From positions 1 through 22,942 of the forward strand of contig NZ_JAUMUL010000058.1 in the NCBI RefSeq assembly GCF_030530635.1: a DNA stretch of 22,942 bases, read 5' to 3'. The DNA comes from Actinomyces sp. GTDB taxonomy: Bacteria; Actinomycetota; Actinomycetes; Actinomycetales; Actinomycetaceae. A program made the position numbers and the translations under genes. Every line of letters starts with the position of its first letter. The stretch's first letter is position 1. Positions 21,570 to 22,942 of the stretch are shown in pieces. A model generated the notes under the pieces. It made no database searches, was not told the origin of the DNA, and was given only the letters and a program-made list of their open reading frames with translations.

Positions 21570-22942
21570 TCAGACCCTCTCGACCGGGGCGAGGCGCAGC
21601 ATGAGGCGCTTGGTGGCCGGGGCGCCGTCGATGATGAACTCCACGCGGGCGACGGTGGAGCGGCCCGTGCCCTCAATACCGATGACACTGCCCTCCCCGT
21701 AGGTCTTGTGGCGTACCCGGTCGCCGGGTTTGAGCCCGGCCACCGCCTCGGGTAGGGCGGCCTCCGAGGGCTCGGCCTCGGACTGCGCCGCCCCCAGGCG
21801 TACCGGCTTGCCGCGCGCCGCCAGCCGCTTGGCGCGGCGTGCCTCGGCCCGATCCTTGGGGGTCTCCACCCGCCCCAGTTTCCCGGTACGGGTGCGCCGG
21901 CCGGAGCCGATGGCGGGGGCGAAGTCGCCGTCGTCGTCGGGGGTCTCCTGGCGACTACTCCCGTAGCCGCGGCGCGCACCGAAGCCGCCCTCGTCCCAGG
22001 AGGCGCCCCAGCCGGTGCCGCCGCCGCGCAGCGCGTCCATGGAGGAGGCCAGGCGCTTCCATTCGATCGTGTCTTCGGGCACGTCATCGAGGAAGCGGGA
22101 GGGCGGCATGGCCGTGGCGCTCCCCCAGGCGGAACGTACGGCGGCGCGGGTCAGGTACAGACGCTCGCGGGCGCGTGTGACGGCCACGTAGGCCAGCCGG
22201 CGTTCCTCGGCCAGCTCGGTCTCCTCGGCCAGTGAGCGCGCATGGGGGAAGGTGCCGTCCTCCAGTCCGGTGACGAACACGACCGGGAACTCCAGGCCCT
22301 TGGCGGTGTGCACCGTCATCAGGGTGACCTGGCCTTGCTCGCGGGCCTGGGCCTCGGCCTGTTCCCGGTTCTCGGCCTGGTCGGCAACGTCGGCGCTGGG
22401 GGGAAGCTGGTCGGAGTCGGCCACCAGCGAGACCCTCTCGAGGAAGTCGGCGAGCGTGCCGTCGGGGTTGGCGGCCTGGAAGTCGGAGGCGACGGCGTGC
22501 AGCTCGGCCAAGTTCTCCACGCGGCCGGCGTCCTGCGGGTCGTCGCTGGCGCGCAACTCGGCCAGATAGCCGGAGGCGTCCAGGGCGGTGTCGAGGACGT
22601 CGGCGACGCCGTCGCCGGCATCACGCGCGTGCCGCAGGGAGGTGAGCAATTCGTGGAAACCAGTCACCTGCCGGGTGGCGCGCGTAGTCAGCCCGACGAC
22701 GGCGGGCGGCTCCGCGCCCTCGCCCTCCCCCGGGCGCGGGGCGCCGGCGGCATCGGCCACCGCGGTGCTGAAGGAGACGGCATGGCGGGCGGCATGTTCG
22801 GCCAGGGCGGCCTCGGCCTTGTCCCCCAGTCCCCGCTTGGGGACGTTCAGGATGCGGCGGATGGAGACGTCGTCGTCGGGGTTGTCGACGGCGCGCAGGT
22901 AGGCGATGGCGTCCTTGATCTCGCGCCGCTCGTAGAAGCGGG
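21570..22942 (-). CDS. pcrA: PcrA/UvrD-type ATP-dependent DNA helicase, 3' part
   Basis: The C-terminal 457 codons of a superfamily 1A 3'-5' helicase; the gene runs off the right edge, so the start and the Walker motifs are outside the window. The visible part begins in the 2A domain (FYERREIKDAIAYLRAVDNPDDD, then RRILNVPKRGLGDKA). Motif V (LMTVHTAKGLEFPVVFVTG) and motif VI (EERRLAYVAVTRARERLYL) are intact. After a low-complexity charged linker the protein ends in the Tudor-like domain of PcrA that contacts RNA polymerase (GDRVRHKTYGEGSVIGIEG to the C-terminus). No frameshift is seen. It is a chromosomal housekeeping gene for repair and conflict resolution, so the island here probably sits in the chromosome. 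Confidence 0.93.
   Translation of the reverse strand, partial: RFYERREIKDAIAYLRAVDNPDDDVSIRRILNVPKRGLGDKAEAALAEHAARHAVSFSTAVADAAGAPRPGEGEGAEPPAVVGLTTRATRQVTGFHELLTSLRHARDAGDGVADVLDTALDASGYLAELRASDDPQDAGRVENLAELHAVASDFQAANPDGTLADFLERVSLVADSDQLPPSADVADQAENREQAEAQAREQGQVTLMTVHTAKGLEFPVVFVTGLEDGTFPHARSLAEETELAEERRLAYVAVTRARERLYLTRAAVRSAWGSATAMPPSRFLDDVPEDTIEWKRLASSMDALRGGGTGWGASWDEGGFGARRGYGSSRQETPDDDGDFAPAIGSGRRTRTGKLGRVETPKDRAEARRAKRLAARGKPVRLGAAQSEAEPSEAALPEAVAGLKPGDRVRHKTYGEGSVIGIEGTGRSTVARVEFIIDGAPATKRLMLRLAPVERV

Noticed and set aside
1..22942. CRISPR arrays, tRNA or rRNA genes, phage or defence genes
   Set aside because: Read on both strands, no regularly spaced repeats, no tRNA cloverleaf, no rRNA segments and no nuclease, toxin or phage structural genes were seen. 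The CPBP protease alone is not enough to claim a defence or bacteriocin system.

Overview
The window is high-GC DNA from an actinobacterium. Evidence: strong G/C third-position bias, GTG starts, a leaderless-type gene start, Tat-type lipoprotein binding proteins, and sugar ABC importers that lack their own ATPase. The set of genes resembles host-associated Actinomycetaceae (Actinomyces-like), but the genus is an inference that the sequence alone cannot prove.

Almost everything except the ends is carbohydrate uptake and glycoside breakdown. Positions 1-500 hold a small hypothetical membrane protein. Positions 502-4196 carry a LacI-type repressor divergent from a GH31 glycosidase. Positions 4248-10636 (all minus strand) form locus A: binding protein, two permeases, a GH13 alpha-glucosidase and a second LacI-type repressor. 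Positions 10637-11397 are non-coding: a promoter with a perfect 18-bp palindrome, then a 450-bp non-autonomous ISL3-like element that contains a second, 127-bp palindromic unit. Positions 11398-15329 (minus) form locus B: binding protein, two permeases and a YesL/DUF624 membrane protein. A 465-bp regulatory region separates it from a divergent, domain-swapped GH3 glycosidase (15795-18242). After that come a CPBP-family membrane protease (minus), a sugar O-acetyltransferase (plus), a second GH13 enzyme (minus), and the 3' part of a PcrA/UvrD helicase gene that runs off the right edge.

The likely workflow: locus A imports alpha-glucosides, which its GH13 enzyme hydrolyses in the cytoplasm; locus B plus GH3 probably does the same for a beta-linked sugar; the GH31 and second GH13 enzymes extend the substrate range. 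No ATPase is encoded with either importer, so a shared MsiK/MalK-type subunit elsewhere in the genome is expected. Both importers have structured spacers (tandem hairpins without U-runs) between the binding-protein gene and the first permease gene, which fits over-production of the binding protein relative to the membrane subunits.

The most unusual part is 10814-11279: an element with ISL3-type ends and a 7/8-matched 8-bp target duplication, no transposase, a nested palindrome, and a strongly strand-biased G-rich composition. No complete new multi-gene system was found.
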